A stretch of 45,440 bases of DNA from Eubacteriales bacterium. GTDB lineage: Bacteria; Bacillota; Clostridia; Christensenellales; Aristaeellaceae. The stretch is from assembly GCA_028693055.1 (NCBI GenBank), contig JAQUWD010000030.1, forward strand, positions 1-45,440, read 5' to 3'. Shown here in pieces: positions 23,290-31,074 of this stretch. Within the stretch, counting starts at the first letter, position 1. The number at the start of each line of letters is the position of its first letter. The notes beneath the pieces were generated by a model. That model ran no database searches and was not told the origin of the DNA. It was given only the letters and a program-made list of their open reading frames with translations. The translations under genes and the position numbers were made by a program.

Positions 23290-23757
23290 TTACCGACCTT
23301 CCAGCGTATCGCGCACATAGGATGCAGGATGCTGCGTCGCCTGAGAAATTTCTTCGATGGTATGCCCCTGTTTTTGCAGCCGTCGAAAGATGGAGCCCAT
23401 GCTTTCCCCAACCTCAATGATGTGACCGTCGGGATCGTAGATGCGAAGCACCCGTTGCAGCCACGGATATTCCTTGATCGGATGAACCCAACGGATGGAG
23501 GGGTCGGCGTGTAGCCGACGGTCCAGCTCGTCTAACGTATCGGTTTCAAAATACAGCTCTCCGTTATGGGCCTGCTCCTTTATGGTATCCTCAGGAAAGC
23601 CAACCAGCCCGGCAAAGTTCTCTTGCAGGGTGAGGCCTCCCTTGAGCGCGATATTAGCGCCCAAATCCACCTCTACCTCCATATCAAACCAAGCTTGATA
23701 AAAGGCAAGGCTTTTATGAACGTCCTTCACAGCGATCAATGCACATTGGTACCGCAT
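23290..23757 (-). CDS. VOC (glyoxalase/bleomycin resistance) family protein
   Basis: A 155-residue protein with a vicinal-oxygen-chelate fold (residues about 1-115), from 'MRYQCALIAVKDVHKSLAFY' to 'RVLRIYDPDGHIIEVGESM'. This group includes metalloenzymes and binding proteins; the substrate is unknown. The C-terminal about 35 residues ('FRRLQKQGHTIEEISQAT' and 'HPASYVRDTLEGR') look like a small helix-turn-helix, an uncommon extension. The start at 23757 is chosen because GGAAGG lies 10 nt upstream; upstream Mets would overlap that site. Confidence 0.8.
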   Translation of the reverse strand: MRYQCALIAVKDVHKSLAFYQAWFDMEVEVDLGANIALKGGLTLQENFAGLVGFPEDTIKEQAHNGELYFETDTLDELDRRLHADPSIRWVHPIKEYPWLQRVLRIYDPDGHIIEVGESMGSIFRRLQKQGHTIEEISQATQHPASYVRDTLEGR

Positions 23758-23837
23758 GAAAATCATTCCTTCCTTCAAAATGTGATAAGGAGTTCCAGCT
23801 GCCAAGGTGCTATAGACATGTATTGGCGGCTCCTCCT

Positions 23838-25127
23838 TTACTTGGCCAACGCCGCCATGGCAGAGCCGATCATGTTAACGTTTTCCGTGCTGACCAAACG
23901 GGTATAGAAGCCTCTTTCCTTTTCCGTATAGGTCGACAGCATGGCTTGCAGCTTTTTGCGCAGGAATTGATTCTTTTCATAGGTGGTACCTTCAATGGCA
24001 ATCAGCACCGGCCGAAGAGGATCGTGCCCTTTGCCGGAAATAGTCATAATCGCGGTCAGGCATAGCACCGAAAGCATAGCCGCCCTGTTTAGCATCGCGT
24101 CCGTCAGCTCGTAGACAGCCAGCCGATCCGCTTCGTCTGTAGCCAGAGCGTTCAGCTTGCCATAGCGCAGGGGCAGCTCCATAAAGGCGCTTACATCTCT
24201 AGATTCGATCTCCGCCGTATGAAAAATTCGCTCCTTGCATTCCTCGGTAAACACGCCCGCTTCCGCTGCGCCCTGAAGCATGGCTTTCAACAGCACGCCC
24301 TGATAAGCGCCGGAAATCATCTTTTCCAGCAAATTTTGATCCGCCGCTTTAGCGCTTTGGCTCAGGGCGACATCGGCCGCTGTCAGGGGGATATCGCTAA
24401 AGGTGCCGCACTCGGTATTGACGATACAGCCGCCCGCCTTTTCCTGTAGATAAGCATCCTTGGTGATTTGCTGGCTCATTTCCTCATAGCAGCAATTGAC
24501 GCCTGTGCCTAAAATCATGCCGATATGGCCGCCATAGTAGGATGCGTGATGCTCTGCCAGCGCGCCAAGCAGCGCCGCCGTGGTGTCGTTGAGCACCACA
24601 ATCCGATGAGGACCGTTTACGCCCAGCTTTCTTAGCGCCTCGCGAAGCTCTTTGGCCACAAACGCGCCGTCGATGCCCTCCACGGTGATCTCTTTATCCA
24701 TATAGATAACCTGACCGTCATAGTCGGGCTTGATGGTGCAGGGGAAGGAAAAACAAAAGCCGATGCAATCGCTTCGATCCGCTACAGGCTTTACGGCTTT
24801 TGCCAGCTCCATAAAGAAGTCGTCCTTGGACAGGGGAGATTCCTTGCCGGGAACGGGCTGCTTGTGTTGGTAAAGAATCTCGGGCTTGCCGTCTGTCTGT
24901 ATGCCGATAAGCGCTACTCGCAGGTTAGTGCCGCCTGCATCCATCACAATGACCTCTTTACGCTCCGCTTCCAAGCCTTCAACGGATAGATAGGCAGGCA
25001 GCATGGGAAGTCCGCTGCCCTTCAAGCCGCCCTGTAGCGCGGCTAAAAACCGCTTTTCCACAATTTCTAAATCTTTCCACGTTTGGGGAAAGGCAATCTG
25101 GTTTAAATAACTTTGTACAGCTTTCAT
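23838..25127 (-). CDS. Eukaryotic-type hexokinase
   Basis: A 429-residue kinase of the hexokinase family otherwise typical of eukaryotes, catalysing glucose phosphorylation with ATP. The N-terminal region has 'GSGLPMLPAYLSV' before the first phosphate motif 'VIVMDAGGTNLRVALIG' near residues 60-76, like the 'LP-Y-D-GGTN-RV' pattern of yeast and animal enzymes. 'GFCFSFPCTIKP' and 'VVLNDTTAALLGALAEHH' carry the sugar-binding Asp region, and 'GMILGTGVNCCYEEM' follows. The Met at 25127 with AAAGGAG is preferred over a 39-residue longer frame. Such bacterial hexokinases occur in scattered Clostridia and Bacteroides. It heads a minus-strand group with the VOC and transporter genes. Confidence 0.88.
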   Translation of the reverse strand: MKAVQSYLNQIAFPQTWKDLEIVEKRFLAALQGGLKGSGLPMLPAYLSVEGLEAERKEVIVMDAGGTNLRVALIGIQTDGKPEILYQHKQPVPGKESPLSKDDFFMELAKAVKPVADRSDCIGFCFSFPCTIKPDYDGQVIYMDKEITVEGIDGAFVAKELREALRKLGVNGPHRIVVLNDTTAALLGALAEHHASYYGGHIGMILGTGVNCCYEEMSQQITKDAYLQEKAGGCIVNTECGTFSDIPLTAADVALSQSAKAADQNLLEKMISGAYQGVLLKAMLQGAAEAGVFTEECKERIFHTAEIESRDVSAFMELPLRYGKLNALATDEADRLAVYELTDAMLNRAAMLSVLCLTAIMTISGKGHDPLRPVLIAIEGTTYEKNQFLRKKLQAMLSTYTEKERGFYTRLVSTENVNMIGSAMAALAK

Positions 25128-25416
25128 CGGGTTTTCGCTCCTTTTATCCTTGGCATCGTTTCCTTGTGCTGTTATTCGATTCATGAAAACGGGATTCCTG
25201 CTTTGGACAGAAAACACTTGGACAGAGAGCTTTCCTATGCTCAATGTGGAAAGCTCATTGAGGAATGTGGAAAAGCAGTGGAAATGATGGTAAATTTCTA
25301 TGGGTTTTCTGTGGCAAGGCTATGGATTTGAAATGGAAAACGCTGTAACCCGCTATTTTATTGACTTTTCTGTGACTTTGATATACAGGGAGAAATTGTT
25401 GATAAAAAAATTTTCA

Positions 25417-25437
25417 TGTGGATAAATATGTGGAAAA
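25417..25437 (-). promoter_or_regulatory. Pair of DnaA-box-like sites upstream of nrdD
   Basis: TGTGGATAA (25417-25425) is the exact complement of the DnaA box TTATCCACA, and TGTGGAAAA (25429-25437) differs at one base. The two are 12 bp apart in the same orientation. A role in linking ribonucleotide reductase expression to replication is plausible but inferred. Confidence 0.45.
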
Positions 25438-25501
25438 TGTTACAAACCCGCTGTCTCACACCGAATCCGCCTCTTCCGAGGCTCCTCTTGCCAGTTTGAA
25501 A

Positions 25502-25549
25502 CAACCATATTTAGTGTTGACTTATCAAAACGGACACAATATAATGGGA
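25502..25549 (+). promoter_or_regulatory. nrdD promoter with tandem NrdR boxes
   Basis: A promoter TTGACT (25517-25522), 17-bp spacer, TATAAT (25540-25545) lies 75 bp before the nrdD start. Two sites resembling the NrdR box (ACAC-WATAT-M-TTGTGT) overlap it: 25502-25517, with right half ATATTTAGTGT, and 25534-25549, with left half ACACAATATA. Their starts are 32 bp apart, three helical turns, the usual NrdR spacing. The regulator gene is at 42584-43054. NrdR with bound (d)ATP would repress here. Confidence 0.72.
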
Positions 25550-25619
25550 CAGCACCGTTTTTTGTCTAGTAGCCCAAACCGTGACCTTTCACAGTATTGT
25601 AACAAAGGAGTCCAAGCCA

Positions 25620-27944
25620 ATGATCAAATCCATCACCAAACGCGACGGACGCGTAGTGTCCTTCGATCAGTCCAAAATCGAGCAAGCGATCGATCACTGC
25701 TTTATGGCTAGCGGCAGTCAGAAAAGTCTGGATACAGCGCAGGAGCTGGCCGCTATCGTCGTTCGCGAGCTGGAAACCGATCTGTCCGATTCAGCCTCGC
25801 CTACCGTAGAGCAGGTACAGGATACGGTAGAGCGCGTCCTGATTGAAAAAGGCTTTGTGCGTTCCGCTAAGGCTTATATACTATACCGTGCCGAGCGCAG
25901 CCGCGTGCGCGAAATGAATACGCGCTTGATGAAGGTATACGAGGATATTGCCAGCAAGGATGCGGTAGACAGCGATATCAAGCGTGAAAACGCCAATATC
26001 AACGGCGATACCGCCATGGGCAGCATGCTCAAATTCGGCAGCGAGGGCGCAAAGCAGTTCTACGAAATGTACATTCTGGATCCTCGCTTCTCCGCCGCCC
26101 ATCACGATGGCGATATCCATATTCATGATTTGGATTTCTATACCCTTACGACCACCTGCTGCCAGATCGAGCTTCTGTCCTTGTTCAAGGGCGGTTTTTC
26201 CACCGGCCACGGCGTGCTGCGGGAGCCTAACGATATCTACAGCTATTCTGCGTTGGCGTGCATCGCCATTCAAGCGAACCAGAACGACCAGCACGGCGGC
26301 CAGAGCATCGTGGATTTCGACTACGGCATGGCTCCCGGCGTGCAAAAGACCTACTTGAAGCGTTTCCGGGACAACCTTTCCCGCGCGCTGGAGCTTTTGG
26401 GCGGAAGAAGCGACGCAACGGAGCAGGCAGTGGCCATCATGAAGGAATTTGCCGACAAAGGCTTGAAGCCCAGCCTTGCGGCGGACCCGGAGCTGGACAA
26501 GCAGCTTGCTGAGCGGCTATCCGCGCTGCTGCCCAAGGCTTCGGAGGAGGAGCTGACCCGCATTGTGGATTTTGTGCGAGAGCATGCGGAAAAAGAAACC
26601 GATAAGGCTACCTATCAAGCCATGGAAGCCCTCATCCATAACCTGAACACCATGAACAGCCGTGCCGGGGCTCAGGTGCCCTTCTCGTCCATCAACTATG
26701 GCACGGATACCAGCCCAGAAGGCCGTATGGTGATGCGCAATGTGATGCTTGCCACGGAAGCAGGGCTGGGCAACGGTGAAACGCCTATCTTCCCCATCCA
26801 GATTTTCCGGGTCAAGGAGGGCATTAGCTTCAACCCCGGCGACCCCAACTACGATCTGTACCGTCTGGCGATTCGCACCAGCGCCAAGCGCCTGTTCCCC
26901 AATTTCAGCTTCCTAGACGCGCCCTATAATTTGAAGTACTACAAACCAGGCCATCCCGAGACGGAAATCGCTTATATGGGCTGCCGTACCCGCGTTATCG
27001 GTAATGTATACGATCCTGACCGGGAAATCTGCCCCCGCCGCGGCAACCTGAGCTTCACCTCCATCAATCTGCCCCGGATCGCCATCAAGGCCAAGGGGGA
27101 TGTGTCTTGGTTCTTCGAAGAGCTGGAACGGCTTTGCAATTTGGTGCACGATCAGCTTTTGGAGCGCTTGGAGATCATCTCCAATAAAAAGGTATATAAC
27201 TTCCCCTTCCTGATGGGGGAGGGCGTATGGATTGACAGCGAGAATCTGGGCTGGAACGATAGCATTCGCGAGGTGCTAAAGCACGGCACCTTGTCCATCG
27301 GCTTCATTGGCTTGGCCGAAGCGCTTAAGGCGCTGCGGGGCGCACATCACGGTGAGGATTCCAACAGCCAAAATCTAGGGCTGGAGATCGTAGGCTTTAT
27401 TCGCAAATTCTGCGACGAAAAGAGCCAGCAGGAAAAGCTGAACTACACCTGCTTAGCTACCCCCGCAGAGGGCTTGAGCGGTCGGTTTGTGCGCTTGGAT
27501 CGCGAAAAATTCGGCTCGATCCCCGGGGTTACCGACCGGGAATACTATACCAACTCCTTCCATGTTCCAGTTTATTATCCCATCAGCGCCTTTGAAAAAA
27601 TCGCTATTGAAGCGCCTTATCATGCGCTGACCAACGCCGGGCATATCAGTTATATTGAGATGGACGGCGATCCGTCCAAAAACCTTGACGCGTTTGAAAA
27701 AGTGGTTCGTTACATGCACGATCAGGGCATCGGCTACGGCTCCATCAATCACCCCGTGGACCGCGACCCGGACTGCGGCTATAACGGTATTATTGGCGAT
27801 TGCTGCCCCAAGTGCGGCCGTAGCGAGGAAGGGCATGCCTTTGAGCGCATCCGCCGCATCACCGGCTATTTGGTGGGCAATTTGGATCGCTTCAACAACG
27901 CCAAGCGCGCCGAGGAAAAGGACCGCGTAAAGCATAGCATCTGA
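25620..27944 (+). CDS. nrdD: Anaerobic ribonucleoside-triphosphate reductase (class III)
   Basis: Reduces ribonucleoside triphosphates to deoxy forms under anaerobiosis using a glycyl radical. From the ATG at 25620 (AAAGGAG upstream) the protein has 774 residues. An ATP-cone allosteric domain occupies about 1-90 ('SITKRDGRVVSFDQSKIEQ'). The catalytic body contains 'GDIHIHDLDFYTLTTTCCQ' and 'NTMNSRAGAQVPFSSINYG'. The C-terminus carries the zinc-site cysteines ('DCCPKCGRSEE') and the radical motif 'RRITGYLVG' with Gly near 749, then 'RVKHSI'. No activase gene (nrdG) follows; the next gene is spoIVB, so the activase must be elsewhere. Confidence 0.95.
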   Translation: MIKSITKRDGRVVSFDQSKIEQAIDHCFMASGSQKSLDTAQELAAIVVRELETDLSDSASPTVEQVQDTVERVLIEKGFVRSAKAYILYRAERSRVREMNTRLMKVYEDIASKDAVDSDIKRENANINGDTAMGSMLKFGSEGAKQFYEMYILDPRFSAAHHDGDIHIHDLDFYTLTTTCCQIELLSLFKGGFSTGHGVLREPNDIYSYSALACIAIQANQNDQHGGQSIVDFDYGMAPGVQKTYLKRFRDNLSRALELLGGRSDATEQAVAIMKEFADKGLKPSLAADPELDKQLAERLSALLPKASEEELTRIVDFVREHAEKETDKATYQAMEALIHNLNTMNSRAGAQVPFSSINYGTDTSPEGRMVMRNVMLATEAGLGNGETPIFPIQIFRVKEGISFNPGDPNYDLYRLAIRTSAKRLFPNFSFLDAPYNLKYYKPGHPETEIAYMGCRTRVIGNVYDPDREICPRRGNLSFTSINLPRIAIKAKGDVSWFFEELERLCNLVHDQLLERLEIISNKKVYNFPFLMGEGVWIDSENLGWNDSIREVLKHGTLSIGFIGLAEALKALRGAHHGEDSNSQNLGLEIVGFIRKFCDEKSQQEKLNYTCLATPAEGLSGRFVRLDREKFGSIPGVTDREYYTNSFHVPVYYPISAFEKIAIEAPYHALTNAGHISYIEMDGDPSKNLDAFEKVVRYMHDQGIGYGSINHPVDRDPDCGYNGIIGDCCPKCGRSEEGHAFERIRRITGYLVGNLDRFNNAKRAEEKDRVKHSI

Positions 27945-27962
27945 TAATTATTACCATCTGTC

Positions 27963-28019
27963 AAAACGCCTCTTTCTGCAAACAATGCTCACGAAGCATG
28001 AACAGAAAGAGGCGTTTTT
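27963..28019 (+). terminator. nrdD terminator overlapping the spoIVB ribosome binding site
   Basis: A 16-bp stem (AAAACGCCTCTTTCTG at 27963-27978 and its complement at 28003-28018) with a second small hairpin in the loop (ATGCT/AGCAT) ends in TTTTT. The spoIVB ATG follows immediately at 28020, and its ribosome binding site (AGAAAGAGG) is inside the 3' arm. Confidence 0.85.
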
Positions 28020-29267
28020 ATGAAAAAGTCACAGGCGGCCGGTCGCCTTCGCAAAACCATGGGCTGGCTGATCAGCGCAATGATGCTCCTTTGCTATTAT
28101 TCTCCTCAGGCTGAGCTTTTGCGCTCTTTACCAGATACGTTGGTAATTGCTACTGGGCAGGAGGCTTCGCTCTCCGCCGCTTTTCCGCTGCAATTAAGCA
28201 TTCATGAGGGTGACGTAGAGGCTTTATCCGGCATTGAGGAAACCCTCGAAGCGCCTGATGAAGCCGCCGCCACCATCAGTCTGCTGGGATTGATTCCCCT
28301 GCGGGAGGTTAAAATCGATATCAGGGATGATTTGCTGCTGTATCCCGGCGGACAGGCCATTGGGGTAGCGCTCCATACCCGGGGCGTGTTGGTGGTGGGT
28401 ACTAGCGATTTGAGCGACGCTTTAAGCCCCGCGAGGCTGGCTGGATTGAAAGCGGGCGATTTGATTACCGAGGTGAACGGCAAAGCCCTGAACAGCACAG
28501 AGGAGCTTACCGCCTTGGTGGCTGATGTAGGCGGTCAAGCCTTGCCCCTGCGGGTAAAGCGGGGAGAGGCGGAGCTCAACCTAACGCTGGAGCCCAAAAA
28601 AGACGGCTCCACCGGCACCTATCGCATTGGCGCGTGGGTGAGGGACAGCACAGCCGGCGTTGGCACCTTATCCTTTTACGGCGAGGTGCGCGAAGGAGAA
28701 GGCCCGCGCTATGGCGCGCTGGGTCACGCCATAACCGATGCGGATACCCAGCAGATTTTAACCGTCTCGCAAGGGGAGATGATGAGCGCTGATATCGTTG
28801 ATGTGCGAAAGGGCCAATCCGGGATACCCGGGGAGCTGAAAGGCAGCTTTCTGCGAGAGCATCGGGTACTGGGCGGCATCCGGCTCAATAATGTTTATGG
28901 CATTTATGGGGCGTTAAGCGATGTTCCTGTTCATCCACTTTATCCAAAAGGGCTGCCCATCGGGCGCAGAGACGCGGTTCATACCGGCGCGGCTAGTATT
29001 CTTTGCACAGTAGACAGCGGCGGTATGAAGGAATATGACGTGGAAATTGTGGAGGTCGCCAGACAGAGCGAACCGGCCCAGCGCAGCATGGTCCTGCGGG
29101 TAACGGACGAGGAACTGCTGCAAAAGACGGGCGGTATCGTGCAGGGCATGAGCGGCAGCCCGATTTTGCAGGATGGGCGGCTCATAGGGGCGGTGACCCA
29201 TGTGTTTGTCAGCGACCCCACCATGGGCTACGGTTTGTTTATCGAGTGGATGCTGAAGCAGGAATAA
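28020..29267 (+). CDS. spoIVB: SpoIVB serine peptidase
   Basis: A forespore-made peptidase that crosses the inner spore membrane and triggers SigK activation by cleaving SpoIVFA. The 415-residue protein begins with an N-terminal membrane segment ('MGWLISAMMLLCYYSP', about 14-29). A PDZ domain lies near residues 120-190 ('ARLAGLKAGDLITEVNGKAL'), and the S55 peptidase domain follows with 'ALGHAITDADTQQI' (catalytic His) and 'GIVQGMSGSPILQDGRLIGA' (catalytic Ser). The start is set by AAGAGG inside the preceding terminator. No other ribosome binding site exists for the next Met. Confidence 0.93.
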   Translation: MKKSQAAGRLRKTMGWLISAMMLLCYYSPQAELLRSLPDTLVIATGQEASLSAAFPLQLSIHEGDVEALSGIEETLEAPDEAAATISLLGLIPLREVKIDIRDDLLLYPGGQAIGVALHTRGVLVVGTSDLSDALSPARLAGLKAGDLITEVNGKALNSTEELTALVADVGGQALPLRVKRGEAELNLTLEPKKDGSTGTYRIGAWVRDSTAGVGTLSFYGEVREGEGPRYGALGHAITDADTQQILTVSQGEMMSADIVDVRKGQSGIPGELKGSFLREHRVLGGIRLNNVYGIYGALSDVPVHPLYPKGLPIGRRDAVHTGAASILCTVDSGGMKEYDVEIVEVARQSEPAQRSMVLRVTDEELLQKTGGIVQGMSGSPILQDGRLIGAVTHVFVSDPTMGYGLFIEWMLKQE

Positions 29268-29294
29268 ACGGTTTCATTCCTCCCTTGAATGGCG

Positions 29295-29300
29295 TATACT
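29295..29300 (+). promoter_or_regulatory. Possible -10 box of the DUF3783/sfsA genes
   Basis: TATACT lies 32 bp before the preferred DUF3783 start, with a weak TTTCAT -35 at 29272-29277 (17-bp spacer). It overlaps the earlier in-frame ATG (29302), which argues that translation starts at 29332. Confidence 0.35.
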
Positions 29301-29331
29301 AATGAGGGACACTACAAAAGGGGGACGCGCT

Positions 29332-29736
29332 ATGAAGCCGCCTGTACTGCTTTGCTACAACCTGACCGGGGACAAGGCCGCCAAAATCAAATTCACCGCC
29401 ATGCGTTTTGCCATACGGATTCGCGTGGTGAAGCCGGAGGAGTATACGCAAACGTTAGCCGCGCTATGCGGCTTGGAGGAGCCCAACGACCAGTTTTATA
29501 GCGAGGCGGGCTTTGAGGATGAAATGCTGGTGATGGCTCATTTTCCCGATGCGCTTACCAGTCAATTTCTGCAAGCGTTTCACAAGGCGAAGGTTGCGCC
29601 GGTACTGCTAAAGGCGATTTTGACCGATACGAATGCCGACTGGAATTCGCTGCAGCTCCATCAGGAGTTAAGTGCAGAGCGGGAAGCCATTTTGAACCAA
29701 AGCCAGCCGTTGCATGCCCAGAAAAAAGCAGAGTAA
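29332..29736 (+). CDS. DUF3783 domain protein
   Basis: A 134-residue cytoplasmic protein. The C-terminal half ('DEMLVMAHFPDALTSQFLQA' to 'VLLKAILTDTNADWNSLQLH') matches the DUF3783 family found in Clostridia. The N-terminal half ('VLLCYNLTGDKAAKIKFTAM') resembles a small alpha/beta domain common in the same proteins. The start at 29332 is preferred (AAGGGGG about 9 nt upstream and a promoter-like -10 just before). Function unknown. sfsA follows 18 bp later. Confidence 0.72.
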   Translation: MKPPVLLCYNLTGDKAAKIKFTAMRFAIRIRVVKPEEYTQTLAALCGLEEPNDQFYSEAGFEDEMLVMAHFPDALTSQFLQAFHKAKVAPVLLKAILTDTNADWNSLQLHQELSAEREAILNQSQPLHAQKKAE

Positions 29737-29754
29737 GCCGAAGGGGGCGAGCCG

Positions 29755-30438
29755 TTGTACTATCCCGGCATGGAACGGGGCGTGTTTTTGGCGCGCCCCA
29801 ATCGTTTTATCGCTCATATTGAATTGGAAAGCGGCGTACAGGTCTGTCATGTCAAAAACACCGGGCGCTGCAAAGAATTGTTGACGCCCGGCGCGGAGGT
29901 TTGGGTCCAGAAAGCCGCGAATCCTGCTCGTAAAACGGCTTATGATTTGATTGCTGTACGCAAGGGAGAGCGAATGATCAATATGGACGCCAACGCGCCC
30001 AACAAGGTCTTTGCCGAGTGGGCGCAGGCGGGTCGATTTTTACCGGATTTATCGTTGTTACTGCCTGAAACCACTCACGGGGATTCTCGCTTTGATTTCT
30101 ATGTTGAAGCGCCGAACCTGCGCGGCTTTGTGGAGGTCAAGGGCGTTACGCTGGAGGAAGACGGCGTGGTGCGATTTCCCGATGCGCCCACCGAGCGGGG
30201 GGTCAAGCATCTGCACGGGCTGAAGCGGTGCGTGGGGGAGGGCTATGAAGCTTGGGCTGTTTTTATCATCCAAATGGCGGGGGTACGCTGGTTGGAGCCT
30301 AACCGAAAAACCCATCCGGAATTTGCCGATGCATTACGAGAGTCAGCGGGTAGCGGAGTGCATTTGCTGGCGTTGAGCTGTCAGGTAGAGCCGGACAGGC
30401 TGACGGTTGATCAGCCGGTGGAGGTTCGGCTTTGCTGA
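29755..30438 (+). CDS. sfsA: SfsA family nuclease-like protein
   Basis: A 227-residue protein of the SfsA family, originally linked to maltose gene stimulation and now regarded as a DNA/RNA-binding nuclease-like protein. The N-terminal OB-like part has 'ARPNRFIAHIEL' and 'HVKNTGRCKELLTPGAEVWV', a strong family signature. The C-terminal part has a restriction-endonuclease-like core 'SRFDFYVE' and 'FVEVKGVTLEEDGVVRFPDA', where Asp, Glu and Lys form the putative metal site, then 'GVKHLHGL'. It starts at TTG 29755 with GAAGGGGG upstream; ATG at 29770 is the alternative. Confidence 0.9.
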   Translation: MYYPGMERGVFLARPNRFIAHIELESGVQVCHVKNTGRCKELLTPGAEVWVQKAANPARKTAYDLIAVRKGERMINMDANAPNKVFAEWAQAGRFLPDLSLLLPETTHGDSRFDFYVEAPNLRGFVEVKGVTLEEDGVVRFPDAPTERGVKHLHGLKRCVGEGYEAWAVFIIQMAGVRWLEPNRKTHPEFADALRESAGSGVHLLALSCQVEPDRLTVDQPVEVRLC

Positions 30439-30492
30439 GGGAAACGGAATAAGCAGCTCTCCCTCTGCATATCCTTTCATGGGTGATGTGAA

Positions 30493-30969
30493 ATGGAAAA
30501 AAAGCCATGGAAAACCTATGCATTCTGGATTGTATTTACCGAGGTTGTGGGTGGGATTTCAGGCTGGCTAACCATGGAGGGCACAAAAGCTTACAGTACA
30601 ACGATAATAAAACCGCCGCTCTCTCCGCCCAGCATTGTATTCCCCATTGTATGGGGCGTTCTGTTTGCCTTGATGGGAATCAGTGTCGCCAAAGTGTATC
30701 TGTCTCCCCTGTCGAAAGCACGGTCGCGGGGCATTGTGCTTTTTCTCGTTCAGTTAGCCTTTAACTTCTTGTGGAGCATTATCTTCTTTAATTTGCAGAA
30801 CTATGGCTTGGCGTTTTTTTGGCTGCTGGCCTTGTGGGCATTGATCCTATGGATGATTCTATCCTTCCAAAAGGTTGACAAATTCGCCGCATGGCTGCAA
30901 ATTCCGTACTTACTCTGGGTGACGTTTGCGGCTTATCTCAATCTCGGCGTGTGGATCATCAATCGATAA
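30493..30969 (+). CDS. TspO/MBR family membrane protein
   Basis: A 158-residue protein with five transmembrane helices, a member of the tryptophan-rich sensory protein/peripheral benzodiazepine receptor family, which binds tetrapyrroles. Family features are 'KPPLSPPSIVFPIVWGVLFA', 'NFLWSIIFFNLQNYGLAF' and the C-terminal 'PYLLWVTFAAYLNLGVWIIN'. Tryptophans are frequent, as expected. Its start lacks a strong ribosome binding site (GGGTGATG). It converges with the FMN-binding gene, separated by a long bidirectional terminator. Confidence 0.9.
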   Translation: MEKKPWKTYAFWIVFTEVVGGISGWLTMEGTKAYSTTIIKPPLSPPSIVFPIVWGVLFALMGISVAKVYLSPLSKARSRGIVLFLVQLAFNFLWSIIFFNLQNYGLAFFWLLALWALILWMILSFQKVDKFAAWLQIPYLLWVTFAAYLNLGVWIINR

Positions 30970-31017
30970 AAGCGGCGTGGCAAACCGTTGGATCCTATGC
31001 GGTTTTTCCTTATGCCT

Positions 31018-31074
31018 GCTGCAATAGAATAACAAAAGGACGGCAAGGCCGTCCTTTTGTTATTCTATTGCAGC
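31018..31074. terminator. Bidirectional terminator with 27-bp perfect arms
   Basis: An exact palindrome from 31018 to 31074 with a 3-nt loop (AAG), containing AACAAAAGGACGGC and its complement. It provides A tracts before and T tracts after the GC core in both directions, between tspO (+) and the FMN-binding gene (-). It includes the stop codon of the latter. The perfect arms are longer than usual. Confidence 0.85.

Larger units (their letters stand above)
25128..25619. other. Regulatory interval between hexokinase and nrdD
   Basis: This 492-bp interval holds no gene. It contains a 9-bp-stem hairpin (GAGCTTTCC at 25227-25235, GGAAAGCTC at 25248-25256) and several DnaA-box-like nonamers in the same orientation: TGTGGAAAG 25245, TGTGGAAAA 25266, TGTGGCAAG 25310, the perfect TGTGGATAA at 25417 and TGTGGAAAA at 25429. 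The nrdD promoter with two NrdR-like boxes lies at 25502-25549. Confidence 0.6.

Noticed and set aside
25245-25437. Chromosomal origin of replication
   Set aside because: DnaA-box-like sites are present, but no dnaA, dnaN or other origin genes and no clear unwinding element; a promoter role is more likely.
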